In this document: positions 53,855 through 62,810 of the stretch, piece after piece
Numbering within the stretch: the stretch's first letter is position 1
Layout: each line of letters opens with the position of its first letter
Assembly: GCF_000744705.1 (NCBI RefSeq)
Contig: NZ_JQML01000001.1
Coordinates: 434,001 to 498,000, forward strand
Direction: 5' to 3'
From: Streptacidiphilus albus JL83
GTDB lineage: Bacteria; Actinomycetota; Actinomycetes; Streptomycetales; Streptomycetaceae
DNA length: 64,000 bases
The notes under the pieces: model-generated
Seen by the model: only the letters and a program-made list of their open reading frames with translations
The model's database searches: none
Told to the model about the DNA's origin: nothing
Translations under genes and position numbers: made by a program

Positions 53855-54063
53855 TCGCGTCCTGCTGAACCCCACGCCGTCACGGCCCTTACAGAGGGAA
53901 GCAGCTGGCGACCGGAGGAGCGGGAATTGACTTAGTGCGACCGGCGCTTGCCGAGTCCCCGCAGTGGACTCGACTGACGCGCGGATCGATGGCCTTCGCC
54001 AGGAAATCGCAGCACTGAACGTCTGATGAGAGGAGCCGGTTCCGAGCGGCATGGATCACGGGC

Positions 54064-54363
54064 GTGCACAGGCACTTCCCCGGCGAGCCGAAGCCGGGCT
54101 ACGTGGCGCCCTGGGAGGAGACTCCGGAATGGGAGCGCCAGGCCGCCGCGAACACCTTCGCGCTGGTGCGCGAGCACATCGCCGCCTCGCCCGCCGAGGG
54201 CGACCGCGAGGCCAGGGGCCGCGTGGTGGCCTCGCTCTGGCGGCTTCAGATGGTCGAGCACTTCGGCAACACCAAGCCTGGCTACACCGCCGAGTGGGAC
54301 GCTCTCCCCGAGTGGCAGCGCGAGGTGGACGCCGACATCTACGACGCGATTGAGCGGGACTGA
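54064..54363 (+). CDS. Small acidic protein with two WxxLPEWQ-type repeats
   Basis: This 99-residue protein has two related motifs: PGYVAPWEETPEWERQ near residue 11 and PGYTAEWDALPEWQRE near residue 73. Short actinobacterial proteins with such a motif are common and uncharacterised. The GTG start at 54064 is the only in-frame start but its ribosome site is weak. Confidence 0.6.
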   Translation: MHRHFPGEPKPGYVAPWEETPEWERQAAANTFALVREHIAASPAEGDREARGRVVASLWRLQMVEHFGNTKPGYTAEWDALPEWQREVDADIYDAIERD

Positions 54364-54403
54364 CCCACCTCTCGGCACTCGGCGGCGACGATGCCCCGCC
54401 CTG

Positions 54404-54426
54404 GAGCGAATTCGAGATCTTCGGCT
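54404..54426 (+). repeat. Copy of the 3' end of the secreted hydrolase gene
   Basis: TTCGAGATCTTCGGCTGA within this segment is identical to the last codons and stop of the hydrolase gene at 49352-49369. It is followed by the same terminator arms. No domain precedes it. Confidence 0.7.
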
Positions 54427-54442
54427 GACCGCCCGAACGCAG

Positions 54443-54493
54443 CCGACCCGGGCTGTTCCTGTCTCTCTCGGAGGCAGGAACAGCCCGGGTCGG
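54443..54493. terminator. Terminator beside the transglycosylase gene
   Basis: Perfect 19-base arms, CCGACCCGGGCTGTTCCTG at 54443-54461 and its complement at 54475-54493. The first 13 bases of the arm are the same as in the hairpin at 49392. Confidence 0.85.
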
Positions 54494-54514
54494 TCGCCGG
54501 AACCGGTGGGGGGC

Positions 54515-54967
54515 TCAGTAGCCGCCCGTGCCGTAGGCGATGTTCTCGAAGGAGCCGTAGGTGTAGTTCGCGTAGCGGACGCTGGCGATGATCGAGTCGA
54601 CCGGGTTCATGATGTCGGTGTAGCCCGGCAGGTCCCACGTGTCGAAGGTGGGCTGGATCATCTGCATCAGGCCGTAGGTGCCACCGTAGAGCGCCTGGTT
54701 CTCGTCCCAGTGGTTCTCGGCCAGCGGGTTGCCGGAGGACTCGGTCATGGCGCGGGCCGTGATGGCCGCGGCCGAGGGCACCTGGTCGCCGTCGGCGGCG
54801 AGGACGGCCTGGGCCTGGGCGATCCAGCCGGACAGGTCGTTCGGGTAGCTGGTGGGCGTGGCGGCGCTCGCGGCACCGACGGTGGTGGCGGCGATGCCAC
54901 CGACCATCGCGGCGGAGACGGCCAGGCGGACGGCGAGACGGGTGTGCTTACGGGCGCGGTTGCGCAT
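54515..54967 (-). CDS. Secreted lytic transglycosylase (SLT domain)
   Basis: This 150-residue protein has a signal peptide (about 1-36, GAASAA) and an SLT fold with the catalytic Glu in ARAMTESSGNP and the downstream YGLMQMIQPTFD motif. It cleaves peptidoglycan outside the cell. Short SLT proteins of this size are common in streptomycetes. The ATG at 54967 is followed by a typical basic n-region. Confidence 0.9.
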   Translation of the reverse strand: MRNRARKHTRLAVRLAVSAAMVGGIAATTVGAASAATPTSYPNDLSGWIAQAQAVLAADGDQVPSAAAITARAMTESSGNPLAENHWDENQALYGGTYGLMQMIQPTFDTWDLPGYTDIMNPVDSIIASVRYANYTYGSFENIAYGTGGY

Positions 54968-55776
54968 GTCACTCCAGGGACAGGGAGGGAGTGGCGGTGA
55001 CGCCCGGAATCGAGCCGTCGGTCCGTCCTGCTGGGAGCAGTCGGTGCCACTTTTTGCAGGTACTGCTGTGGGGGAGAAAGGCGGCTCGCTCCGCGCGGCA
55101 GTCGCACCTGCCGACCCTCGAACGAGAGTGTGAGCGGAGTCACCCTGGGGCCTAAACCCCGACGCGGTCCCTTCTCGGTCACCGCGTCGTCGAATCCTTC
55201 AACACCGTCACACGCTCCCGTTGCGACGGGCAAGAAAAAACGCCCCGAAGTGTCCCAAACCACACGAGTCCCGACAGGCCCGCCTGGCACCCCCCGACCA
55301 CCCTCATCGGTGCGTTTCCGCAGGTCGAGACCGGTTTGGCGGCGCCTTCGGACGCCCTGACCGACCGAGCGACGGACCCGGCCCAGGGCCCGGCCGGGGC
55401 ACCGGCGGCGGCCGGGGCAGCGGTCTCCGGGACCGCAGCAACCCCCTCGGACGCACCCCGAAACCTGTGCGATTGGCGCCGGATCCACCCGACGGCCACG
55501 GCCGACGGCGGGACCATGGTCCCGGCCCCCACGGCACCGCACCGCACCGCCCGGACAGTGGCGGAGCCGACGGCGCCCCGCCGAACGGGACGACTGTGGT
55601 AGGGGCCCGCCGTCCCCTCCTTCGGCGTCCCTGGTGAACCGGGCGCCCGACCCGCGCCGGCGAACCCGCGCAGCCGGTGCAACCCTTTCGCCGGCCGGTG
55701 CTGTCTTGTGGTTGTCCGGCAAGGACGACCCAACAACCGCCCCCATCGGGGTCCACTGCTGCAAGGGGGGCACTTC
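54968..55776. other. 809-base gap with no supported gene
   Basis: It separates the divergent transglycosylase and sigma factor genes. The left 150 bases form a long leader for the transglycosylase message; I cannot assign a known riboswitch to it. The centre is very GC-rich and repetitive in composition. Open frames here show no family-like sequence. Confidence 0.4.
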
Positions 55777-56304
55777 ATGGCGACGCTCCGGCGCGATGCC
55801 GAGTTCACCACGTACGTGCAGGCCAGGAGGCCCTGGCTGCGCCGCATCGCCTATCTGCTCTGCCACGACTGGCACCGCGCCGACGATCTGACCCAGGCCG
55901 CCTTCCTGCGGCTCTACCTCAACTGGGGCCGGGCCCAACGCGCGGAGAACCTCGACGCCTATGTGCGCAGGATCCTGGTCAATGTCTTCCTCAACGAGCA
56001 GAGGAGCTCCTGGTGGCAGCGCACCTCGCACCACCAGGTCGACGTCGACGAAATCACCCGGTCGCCGACCGACGAGGTCGACGGCGCGATCGACCTCGTC
56101 GTCGCGCTCGCCCGGATCCCGCCGAGGCAGCGCGCGGCGCTGGTGCTGCGCTACTACTGCGACCTCTCGGTCTCCGAGACGGCCGCACTGCTCGACTGCT
56201 CCGACGGCACCATCAAGAGCCAGAGTTCGCGCGGGCTCGACGCCCTCCGCGCGGTCCTGGCCGACACCCGAACCCCGTCCGGCCCGACCACCACCCAGCA
56301 GTGA
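55777..56304 (+). CDS. SigE-family ECF RNA polymerase sigma factor
   Basis: This 175-residue protein has region 2 (about 15-75: RRIAYLLCHDWHRADDLTQAAFLRLYLNW) and region 4 (about 110-160: IPPRQRAALVLRYYCDLSVS, ETAALLDCSDGTIKS). These match the actinobacterial SigE-type ECF group. AAGGGGG lies 7 bases before ATG. It is followed by a membrane protein that may act as its regulator. Confidence 0.9.
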   Translation: MATLRRDAEFTTYVQARRPWLRRIAYLLCHDWHRADDLTQAAFLRLYLNWGRAQRAENLDAYVRRILVNVFLNEQRSSWWQRTSHHQVDVDEITRSPTDEVDGAIDLVVALARIPPRQRAALVLRYYCDLSVSETAALLDCSDGTIKSQSSRGLDALRAVLADTRTPSGPTTTQQ

Positions 56305-56328
56305 AGCCCGACCAAGGAGAGCCAGATC

Positions 56329-57369
56329 ATGACCAGTAACAGCGAAGCGCTCGCCCGGGGCCTGCACGCGGCGGTCGACGGCCCGATCCCGGACGACCAC
56401 GTCGACCTGGGGCAGCTGCTCAGCGAGGGCCGTCGGCTGGTGCGGCGACGGGCCCGACGCCGGGTGGCCGGGGCGGTGACCGGGCTGGCCGCCGTCTGCC
56501 TGGCCGCGGCGTTCCTGCCGTCCGACCGGCCCACCACGACGGTTCCGGCCACGCCCTCGCAGTCGCCCACCGCCACCGCCACGACCCCGGCCACGGGCAG
56601 CGACCCGTTGCTCCAGAGCGCCGCCTTCGGCTGGCTGCCGCCCCAGGACACGTCCGTCTTCTACGAGCACAACCCTCTTGAGCGCCAGCACCCGTACGGT
56701 GAGAACGATTCCGCGTCCAGCGCGACGTTCGACTACGAGGTCGACCTCTTCACCGACGAGGAGCCGGGAGTGTCGCTGGAGGGGCACATCGGCGGAATGA
56801 CGCGCATCGGCCCGATCAACGGGCACGAGGCGTACGAGAGCACCAGGACCGGCGACATGGGACTCACCAAGGTCTACGTCGAGGTCATCCTGCAGTCGCC
56901 GTCCGGCCAGTGGATCTCCTTGGAGACCAACAACCTCTCGGAGCAGGTCGCGGTCAGGATCGCGCGCAGCCTGGTGTTCGCCCCGGTGCAACGGCCGCTG
57001 CCGATCCGGCTGAGCGGTCCGCTGGCGGCCTCCTCGGCCTCGGCCGCAGCCCAGCTGATGCTCGGTCAGGGTTCGCTCAGGCAGGCATTGGTGAACGTCG
57101 CGGTCAGCAAGGGCGTGATCGCGCAGATCGCGGTGACACCCGGTGGCGGCGCGACCCAGAGCGGGCCGGTCACCGCCAGCGAGAACCTGAACGGCCTGCA
57201 CATCTCGCTGACGCTCAACAAGAACGGGGACCAGGGGTCGAGCTTCGCCGATGTCCCGGCCGGCTCCGAGGCGAAGCCGCTCGGCAGCGCGACCGCATAC
57301 CTGGCGTACATCACCTCACTCGGCAGTGACCCGGCCGACTGGTCGACCGGCGTCTTCAGCACCCGCTGA
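56329..57369 (+). CDS. Single-pass membrane protein, probable sigma factor partner
   Basis: This is a 346-residue protein with a cytoplasmic N-terminus of about 45 residues, a basic patch (RRLVRRRARRRVAGA) and one membrane helix (about 46-62). An extracytoplasmic Thr/Pro linker and a beta-rich domain follow. AAGGAGA lies upstream. It lies 24 bases after the sigma factor gene, as anti-sigma factors often do, but no zinc anti-sigma motif is seen, so that role is inference. Confidence 0.7.
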   Translation: MTSNSEALARGLHAAVDGPIPDDHVDLGQLLSEGRRLVRRRARRRVAGAVTGLAAVCLAAAFLPSDRPTTTVPATPSQSPTATATTPATGSDPLLQSAAFGWLPPQDTSVFYEHNPLERQHPYGENDSASSATFDYEVDLFTDEEPGVSLEGHIGGMTRIGPINGHEAYESTRTGDMGLTKVYVEVILQSPSGQWISLETNNLSEQVAVRIARSLVFAPVQRPLPIRLSGPLAASSASAAAQLMLGQGSLRQALVNVAVSKGVIAQIAVTPGGGATQSGPVTASENLNGLHISLTLNKNGDQGSSFADVPAGSEAKPLGSATAYLAYITSLGSDPADWSTGVFSTR

Positions 57370-57562
57370 ACACGGGTCCCCGCCTCTCCGGGGCCGGCCT
57401 GCTCAGGGCCACGCCCACCGCCCGCCACCTGCCCTTTCGCGCAGTGCACCGTGCCCGATCAGCCGTTGTGGGACGACGGTCCGGTCGGCTATCCAGGTAG
57501 ATCAACTACTCGTCCCAGAACGCTGCGCGCCCCAGCAGGCTGCTCGCCCCAGAAGGATTTCC

Positions 57563-58498
57563 ATGCACGCCAAAGACCCCCGCAAGCCGTCGACCGCGGA
57601 GCAGCAGCGCACCCCACAGCCGCAGGGCGTCGTGGCTCCGACGACCGGGGCGGCGGCGAACCTCGGCGGGATGTCCCCGGCGAGCGTCATCGACCTGCAG
57701 CGCAGCGCCGGCAACGCGGCGGTCTCCCGCCTGATCGAGCAGTCCCGGCACCAGCACGGCGCGGGCTGCGGCCGGCAGCACGGCGAGCCCGCGGTCACCG
57801 CTCCGGTGCAGCGCGCGCTCTGGACCTTCAACGGGACCACCAGGACCAGGACGCCCGAGGGCGGCCGTTCGACGGGCCAATGGCACCTGAAGGACAACCC
57901 CCGACAGGTGTCCGAACCCACGGAGGCCGGGGGCGTGGCGGCCCGCCTGGCGCATACCGACCCCCGGCACGGCGACGAGTACGACGACGTCACGCACCAG
58001 GTGTACAGCAGCGGCAATGCCCAGATCACCAAGGTCGGCACGGTCGACAAGCCCGATCAGCGCGAGGGCATCGTCCGCCTGGCCCTGGTCGACGCCAAGC
58101 GGAGGATGCACCAGACGATCGCGGCGCTCACCTCGGCGGCCGGCCACCCGCAGGGCCGGCTGCTCGCCGCCCTGCAACGCTCCTTCCCGGTGTTCCAGCA
58201 GGCACAGGGGCAGATCGACATGCAGGACTGCATGGCGCACATCGCGCAGATACTGGTGCGCGTGGTCGACGGCCTGGAGTCGCCGACGGGCGCGAGGATC
58301 GCGATCGTCGGCGTGCCCGGCCTGCTGGACATCTCCGCCCAGAGTGCGGTGACCGCAGGTGCGAACGGCTGGGTGAACCCGTCGACGACGGACCTCGCCA
58401 TGCGCCTCAAGCCGGGGTACATGCAGGAGGACAAGGTCATCGACCCGTTCGAGCGCAGTGGTCCCATTCATCTGCGCGAGGGCGGCCAGGAAGCCTGA
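57563..58498 (+). CDS. Probable eCIS effector, N-terminal part (ends at in-frame TGA)
   Basis: This is a 311-residue product from ATG 57563 (AGAAGGA 7 bases upstream). Near residues 48-60 it has DLQRSAGNAAVSRLI, the LQRxAGNxAV motif common in proteins encoded at eCIS loci and thought to mark cargo. The middle part (about 90-310) has no family I know. The frame stops at TGA 58496-58498 and continues open for 101 more codons that carry a metalloprotease motif. Its place beside baseplate genes supports an effector role. Confidence 0.65.
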   Translation: MHAKDPRKPSTAEQQRTPQPQGVVAPTTGAAANLGGMSPASVIDLQRSAGNAAVSRLIEQSRHQHGAGCGRQHGEPAVTAPVQRALWTFNGTTRTRTPEGGRSTGQWHLKDNPRQVSEPTEAGGVAARLAHTDPRHGDEYDDVTHQVYSSGNAQITKVGTVDKPDQREGIVRLALVDAKRRMHQTIAALTSAAGHPQGRLLAALQRSFPVFQQAQGQIDMQDCMAHIAQILVRVVDGLESPTGARIAIVGVPGLLDISAQSAVTAGANGWVNPSTTDLAMRLKPGYMQEDKVIDPFERSGPIHLREGGQEA

Positions 58499-58804
58499 AC
58501 CATCATTCACGAGGCCACGCACAGGTTCGCCGGGACCCTCGACTACCAGTACACCCCCTACGAGGGGGAGAAGTCGCGGGACGCGGTCGCGGCGGAGATG
58601 GCCGCCCTCGGGATCGCCCCGACCGCCGGCCCGGGAGCCCGGTTCGACGACAACCGGGTGCAGCTCCCCTCGGACCGGTACACCGGCCAGGACGAGGCCG
58701 ACCTGCAGCTGAAGCAGTACAACTGGTACGCGCTTGGGAAGCGCGCCTTCATGAACGCCGACTCCTACGCGCAGCTGGTCGAGATGTTCACCAAGGCCCC
58801 CTGA
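58499..58804 (+). pseudogene. Metallopeptidase C-terminal segment behind in-frame stop
   Basis: This is in the same frame as the preceding gene. It begins TIIHEATHRFAGTLDYQY, with HExxH zinc motif and the GT-x-D pattern of aspzincin (M35-like) peptidases, and ends with NADSYAQLVEMF, also family-like. No start codon precedes the HExxH motif; the first ATG (58598) is behind it. So protease activity would need TGA readthrough, or the gene was inactivated, for example by a CGA to TGA change. Confidence 0.6.
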
Positions 58805-58834
58805 GGCTCGGTGCGAGGCCGACGTGGCGGTGCG

Positions 58835-58858
58835 CCGCCCCGGCCTCGGCCGGGGCGG
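58835..58858. terminator. Bidirectional terminator hairpin between effector and zinc-ribbon genes
   Basis: CCGCCCCGGCC at 58835-58845 and its complement at 58848-58858 are perfect arms with a minimal loop, between convergent genes. Confidence 0.65.
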
Positions 58859-58864
58859 TCGCCG

Positions 58865-60268
58865 TCACTGCAGCCAGCTCCCGCTGGAGGGGCCGAAGAA
58901 CTCGATCTCGGCGATGGCGACCTGGGTGCTCGCGCTCGCGCCGTAGGCGGACTGCAGGACGAAGCGCACCGAGGTGACGTTGCTCGCCTCGAAGCTCCTG
59001 CTCTGGACGCCGCCCTGGTCGAGGGTGATGTTCCGGGTGCTGGTCCGGCCGTCGGAGGTGGTGATGACCGCCTGGATGACATGCGGAAGCGCCGACTGGG
59101 ACAGCTGGTCGGGCTCGGCCGAGACGCCGGGGGTGATGACCAGGTTCAACAGCTGCACCGGCTGCGGGAAGTCGGCCTGCAGCCACTCGCCCTCCCCGCT
59201 CCCCGAGATCCCGGGCCCCCACCAGGTGTTGCTGACCTCGTCGAAGGCGTTCTGCGGACCGTGGCCCGCGTAGGAGTGGGACGCCGACTCGGAGCCGGGC
59301 TCGATCAGGACGCGCTTGGCGAAGTGGTTGCCCACCGCGTGCACCGCCGTGCCCGCGTTCAGGGCGGCCGTCAGCAGCAGGCCGACGATCACCGCGCCGA
59401 TCACCCAGTTCAGCAGCCGGCCGAACCCCCGGCGCAGCCGCGGCCGGTCACCGGCCCAGGGCGCGGGGCGGTTCCGGTAGTCGAGCAGCCGCCGCCACCA
59501 GGGGCGTCGGCCCGCGTCGGCCGGGTTGCCGGCCATCGGCATGGCGCAGCGGCGGCAGAAGTGCCGGTCCGCGCGGTTGCCGGTCCGGCACCAGGGGCAC
59601 GGGGTGCCGCCCTCGTCCTCCAGGCTCGCGTCGGGGCCCTTGACCAGCAGCCGTGAGGCGACCGGCCGGGCCGGCAGCACGGGGGCGACGGAGGAGGCCT
59701 CCGGCGCCCGGTGCTCCGGATCGGCCACGGGCACGAGCAGCGCCCTGGCCCGGTCGGAGGCGGACTGCTCCAGCTGCTCGGTGGGCGCGGTCTCGGTGAG
59801 ACCGGCGTCGGCGGGCCCGGGGTAGCCCGGCGCGGGGTAGCCCGGCGCGGGGTGGGTGAAGACGGGGTTGCTGGGCACCGTGTCCGCTTCGGCGGCGGAC
59901 GGGGCCACGGGCGCCGACTCGGGCATGGCCGGGGTGTCCGCGACGGGCGCCGCCCGCAGCAGTCCTGACGAGATCTCGGCGTACGTCGGGACCGACGGTG
60001 CTCCCTTGGCAGGGCTGGGTGCCGAAGGCGCGGGTGAAGGCGCGGGGGTGAAGGCCGACGAAGGCGCGGGTGCGGGCGCGGGCGAAGGCGCGGGCGCGGG
60101 CACGGGTGAAGGCGCGGGCGCAGCCGGAGGCGTAGGTGCAGCCGGAGGCGTGGGCGTCGGCGGGGTCCACTGGAGGACGGCACCGCAGCCGTCGCAGAAG
60201 GACTGGCCGGGGATCGGGGGCGTCCCGCACTCGGCACAGGGCCGGGCCGGGTTCTGGGGCTCGCTCAC
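58865..60268 (-). CDS. Zinc-ribbon membrane protein with C-terminal discoidin-like domain
   Basis: This 467-residue protein has an N-terminal zinc ribbon (CAECGTPPIPGQSFCDGCG) and long Pro/Ala repeats (about 35-95). A second zinc ribbon lies near residue 225 (CPWCRTGNRADRHFCRRC), one membrane helix at about 290-312, and a discoidin/NADase-type glycan-binding-like domain (about 325-465: HGPQNAFDEVSNTWWGPG). Proteins of this plan occur in Streptomyces eCIS loci. It may anchor or guide the particle at the membrane. GTG 60268 overlaps the upstream tail gene stop as GTGA. Confidence 0.8.
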   Translation of the reverse strand: MSEPQNPARPCAECGTPPIPGQSFCDGCGAVLQWTPPTPTPPAAPTPPAAPAPSPVPAPAPSPAPAPAPSSAFTPAPSPAPSAPSPAKGAPSVPTYAEISSGLLRAAPVADTPAMPESAPVAPSAAEADTVPSNPVFTHPAPGYPAPGYPGPADAGLTETAPTEQLEQSASDRARALLVPVADPEHRAPEASSVAPVLPARPVASRLLVKGPDASLEDEGGTPCPWCRTGNRADRHFCRRCAMPMAGNPADAGRRPWWRRLLDYRNRPAPWAGDRPRLRRGFGRLLNWVIGAVIVGLLLTAALNAGTAVHAVGNHFAKRVLIEPGSESASHSYAGHGPQNAFDEVSNTWWGPGISGSGEGEWLQADFPQPVQLLNLVITPGVSAEPDQLSQSALPHVIQAVITTSDGRTSTRNITLDQGGVQSRSFEASNVTSVRFVLQSAYGASASTQVAIAEIEFFGPSSGSWLQ

Positions 60269-60855
60269 GCGTCGGGGGTCCTTTCGGCTGCGGTCACCTG
60301 GACCGTGTAGGGCATGTGGGCGGGGCGGGCCGCCGCGACCAGGGCGTCCAGCCGGTGGCGGTCGGCCGGGCCCGGGGCGGCGAGCCGGACGGTGACGTGC
60401 AGCTCCGGGCGGCGTCCGCCGGGGACCGGGCCGAGCGGCCGCGCGTCCCAGGCGGCACCGCCGCTCTCGGTGATCTCGGGCTGCACGCCGAAGGCGAGTT
60501 CCACCGCCTCGGCGAGGCCCTGCCGGGTGCCCCGGATCCGGTGCAGGTGGACGGCGGCGGCGACCGCCGCCCGCAGCTGCGCGGCGCTCCGGGCGCGCTC
60601 CGCGTCGGAGCCGTACTCGCCCTCCTGGCCCGAGGTCTCGGCGCCGATCCAGCTGCCGACCCAGGCGGTGAAGTCCAGTGGGGCCAGCGCGGGGCTGAAG
60701 TAGGCGTCCAGGCAGTCCAGGACGTTGAGGATCGGGGCGATGACCTCGTCCAGGCCGGCCACGAAGGACTGGGCCAGCTCGTCCTCCGCGAAGACGGCCG
60801 GCAGCATCGGCCCGAGCGGGGCGGAGGAGCCCAGACCGTCGATGGACCCTCTCAT
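60265..60855 (-). CDS. Phage tail protein I-like eCIS baseplate component
   Basis: This 196-residue protein has FTAWVGSWIGAETSGQEGEY-type and VHLHRIRGTRQGLAEAVELA motifs typical of the tail protein I-like component of contractile injection systems, which bridges baseplate and fibres. ATG 60855 overlaps the baseplate gene stop. It is part of the tightly coupled eCIS operon. Confidence 0.85.
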   Translation of the reverse strand: MRGSIDGLGSSAPLGPMLPAVFAEDELAQSFVAGLDEVIAPILNVLDCLDAYFSPALAPLDFTAWVGSWIGAETSGQEGEYGSDAERARSAAQLRAAVAAAVHLHRIRGTRQGLAEAVELAFGVQPEITESGGAAWDARPLGPVPGGRRPELHVTVRLAAPGPADRHRLDALVAAARPAHMPYTVQVTAAERTPDA

Positions 60856-62810
60856 GCCGTCTCCCCGATCACCCGGACGCGGTGGTCGAAGGAGAAGGCC
60901 AGGGACGTCGGTTCGAGGTCGATCCGGTCGGCCGGGTCGCCGCGCTTGCCGGTCAGCGGGTCGGCGGGGTGCAGCAGCACCTGGTCCACCAGCTCCACCC
61001 CGGGCACGCGCTGGAGCACCGCGAAGACCTCGCCCGACTGCACCGGTCGGCCGAAGGGCCAGCCAGTCCCGTGCGCGCCGCCGGTGAGCGGGTCGAGGTG
61101 CCGGTAGAGGGCGTCGTGCGCCTGGCGCCGGACCCGGTCCAGGTCCATGCCGCGGAAGGCGTGCACCGTGGCCACGACGGTGACTCCCTGGTAGTAGGGC
61201 GGGCCCACCGCCAACCGGGTGCCGATCAGCCGCCGTTCGTCCAGGTAGCGGGTGATCCGGTCCAACAGCTGGTCCCCGGGCACCAGTTGCTCGAAGCGCA
61301 GCCGCCCGCCCGGGTCGGGCACGGCCTGCGGGACCACCAGTACCCGTACCGCGTGGGCGCCGTGCTCGTCCGCGTCGGCCTCCAGGCAGGTGATCCGCGC
61401 CGTCTCGGGGGCCGCGCGCCGGGCGAGCTCCTCGTAGTCGCGCAGGGTGACCGCGCGCTCCTGGGCGCGCAGCGTGATCGGCGCGCGGGCCTTGGCCTCC
61501 TCGACGGTCTCGCCGTCGACGCCGCCCTTGGCCGCCTCCCGGTTGACCACCGAGGCGACGTAGGGGACGGAGCTGCGCAGCACCTGCACCGCCCCGCGCG
61601 CGACGTTGCCCGACCGGCCGCCGCCGGTCCGGTAGCGGCGGGCCCGGAGCACCGCGCCCTTCGGCGGCACCGCGCCGTACTGGCGCAGCGAGCCGTCGGC
61701 TTCGCGCACGGCGGGGCCGAAGGTGATCTCCCCGGTGGTGGCGTCCAGCAGCAGGTGCCGGTCCTGCGGACCGGAGGCAGCGAAGTGCGGGACGACCTCC
61801 CAGTCGGTCCAGCCCTCGCGCTCGGCGGCCTGGAGCCGCAGCGGCGGCACGTCGCCGACCACGGGTGCGTGGGCCAGCCGCAGCCGCTGCCCCGGCAGTC
61901 CGGTGGACTCCCCCAGCCCCTCGTCGCTCACCGTCTCGGCGTGCACGGCGCCGGTCGTGCCGCCGATGGTGTAGGCCTCGGCCGAGCGCACCGTTGGCGA
62001 GGTGGTGTAGAAGGGCTGCTGGGGCTCGGGTTCGGTGACCCGGCAGCGCAGCCAGCCGGCCTCGCGCCGCCCGGTCCTGGACAGGGTGTGCCCGCCGGGG
62101 ACGTGGAGCACGACTTCGCCCGGGCGGTTGAGCCCGCCGGTGCTGTCCCGGTCGACCTCGCACGCCGCCCAGCCGTCCTCGGTCCACGCCTCCCACACCA
62201 GCGGCGGCTGCCGGGGGTCCACGCCGACGCCGTCGACCTGGCTGTCGAGCGTCAGCACCGCCGCGCAGTGCGGGACGGCGGCGCTGAGTCCGAACAGCAG
62301 GCAGTCCCCGGGCTTCGGGGCCTCGGTGAAGCAGAGCAGGTCCTTGCCCTCGGCGAGGTCGTCGGTGCGGTCGACCAGCGGCTGTCCGCCGGCCTGGACC
62401 ACGAGGTAGCGCAGCTCGCAGGGCACCACCGTGAGATCGCGCTCGGTGGCGAAGACCACGGCCTGCTCGCTCTCGGTGCGCGCGGTGGCGACCTCGGTCC
62501 CCACCGGCAGCTGGACCGGCTCCTGCTGCGGGGCGGACAGCCAGAAGGTGACGTCGGTGCGGGCGGCCGAGGGCGGGAACCGGGTGATGCCGATCAGGTC
62601 GAGGAAGGCGAGGTGGTTCTTCTCCGGCACCCGGTTCAGCCGGTAGACGATCTGGTCCGCCATGTGGGCGACCGTCTCCACCAGGGTGACGCCGGGGTCG
62701 GAGACGTTGTGGTCGGTCCACTCCGGGGCGCGCTGCTGGATGTAGCGCTTGGCGTCGTCGACGAACTGCTGGAAGCGGCGGTCGTCGAGGTTGGGCGAGG
62801 GCAGTGCCAT
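60852..62810 (-). CDS. Putative baseplate assembly protein (gpJ/gp6-like)
   Basis: This 652-residue protein begins MALPSPNLDDRRFQQFVDDA and has VSDPGVTLVETVAHMADQIV near residue 40, RAPITLRAQERAVTLRDYEE near residue 440 and a C-terminal PFGRPVQSGEVFAVLQRVPG. All are characteristic of the large wedge protein of eCIS baseplates. Its start overlaps the gp25 stop by one base. Confidence 0.9.
   Translation of the reverse strand: MALPSPNLDDRRFQQFVDDAKRYIQQRAPEWTDHNVSDPGVTLVETVAHMADQIVYRLNRVPEKNHLAFLDLIGITRFPPSAARTDVTFWLSAPQQEPVQLPVGTEVATARTESEQAVVFATERDLTVVPCELRYLVVQAGGQPLVDRTDDLAEGKDLLCFTEAPKPGDCLLFGLSAAVPHCAAVLTLDSQVDGVGVDPRQPPLVWEAWTEDGWAACEVDRDSTGGLNRPGEVVLHVPGGHTLSRTGRREAGWLRCRVTEPEPQQPFYTTSPTVRSAEAYTIGGTTGAVHAETVSDEGLGESTGLPGQRLRLAHAPVVGDVPPLRLQAAEREGWTDWEVVPHFAASGPQDRHLLLDATTGEITFGPAVREADGSLRQYGAVPPKGAVLRARRYRTGGGRSGNVARGAVQVLRSSVPYVASVVNREAAKGGVDGETVEEAKARAPITLRAQERAVTLRDYEELARRAAPETARITCLEADADEHGAHAVRVLVVPQAVPDPGGRLRFEQLVPGDQLLDRITRYLDERRLIGTRLAVGPPYYQGVTVVATVHAFRGMDLDRVRRQAHDALYRHLDPLTGGAHGTGWPFGRPVQSGEVFAVLQRVPGVELVDQVLLHPADPLTGKRGDPADRIDLEPTSLAFSFDHRVRVIGETA

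Noticed and set aside
54968-55130. Possible c-di-AMP (ydaO-type) riboswitch before the transglycosylase gene
   Set aside because: Such genes often have one, and the leader is long, but I could not find the conserved core in the sequence.
55130-55640. Several open frames between transglycosylase and sigma factor genes
   Set aside because: They overlap on both strands, have no ribosome sites and no recognisable motifs.
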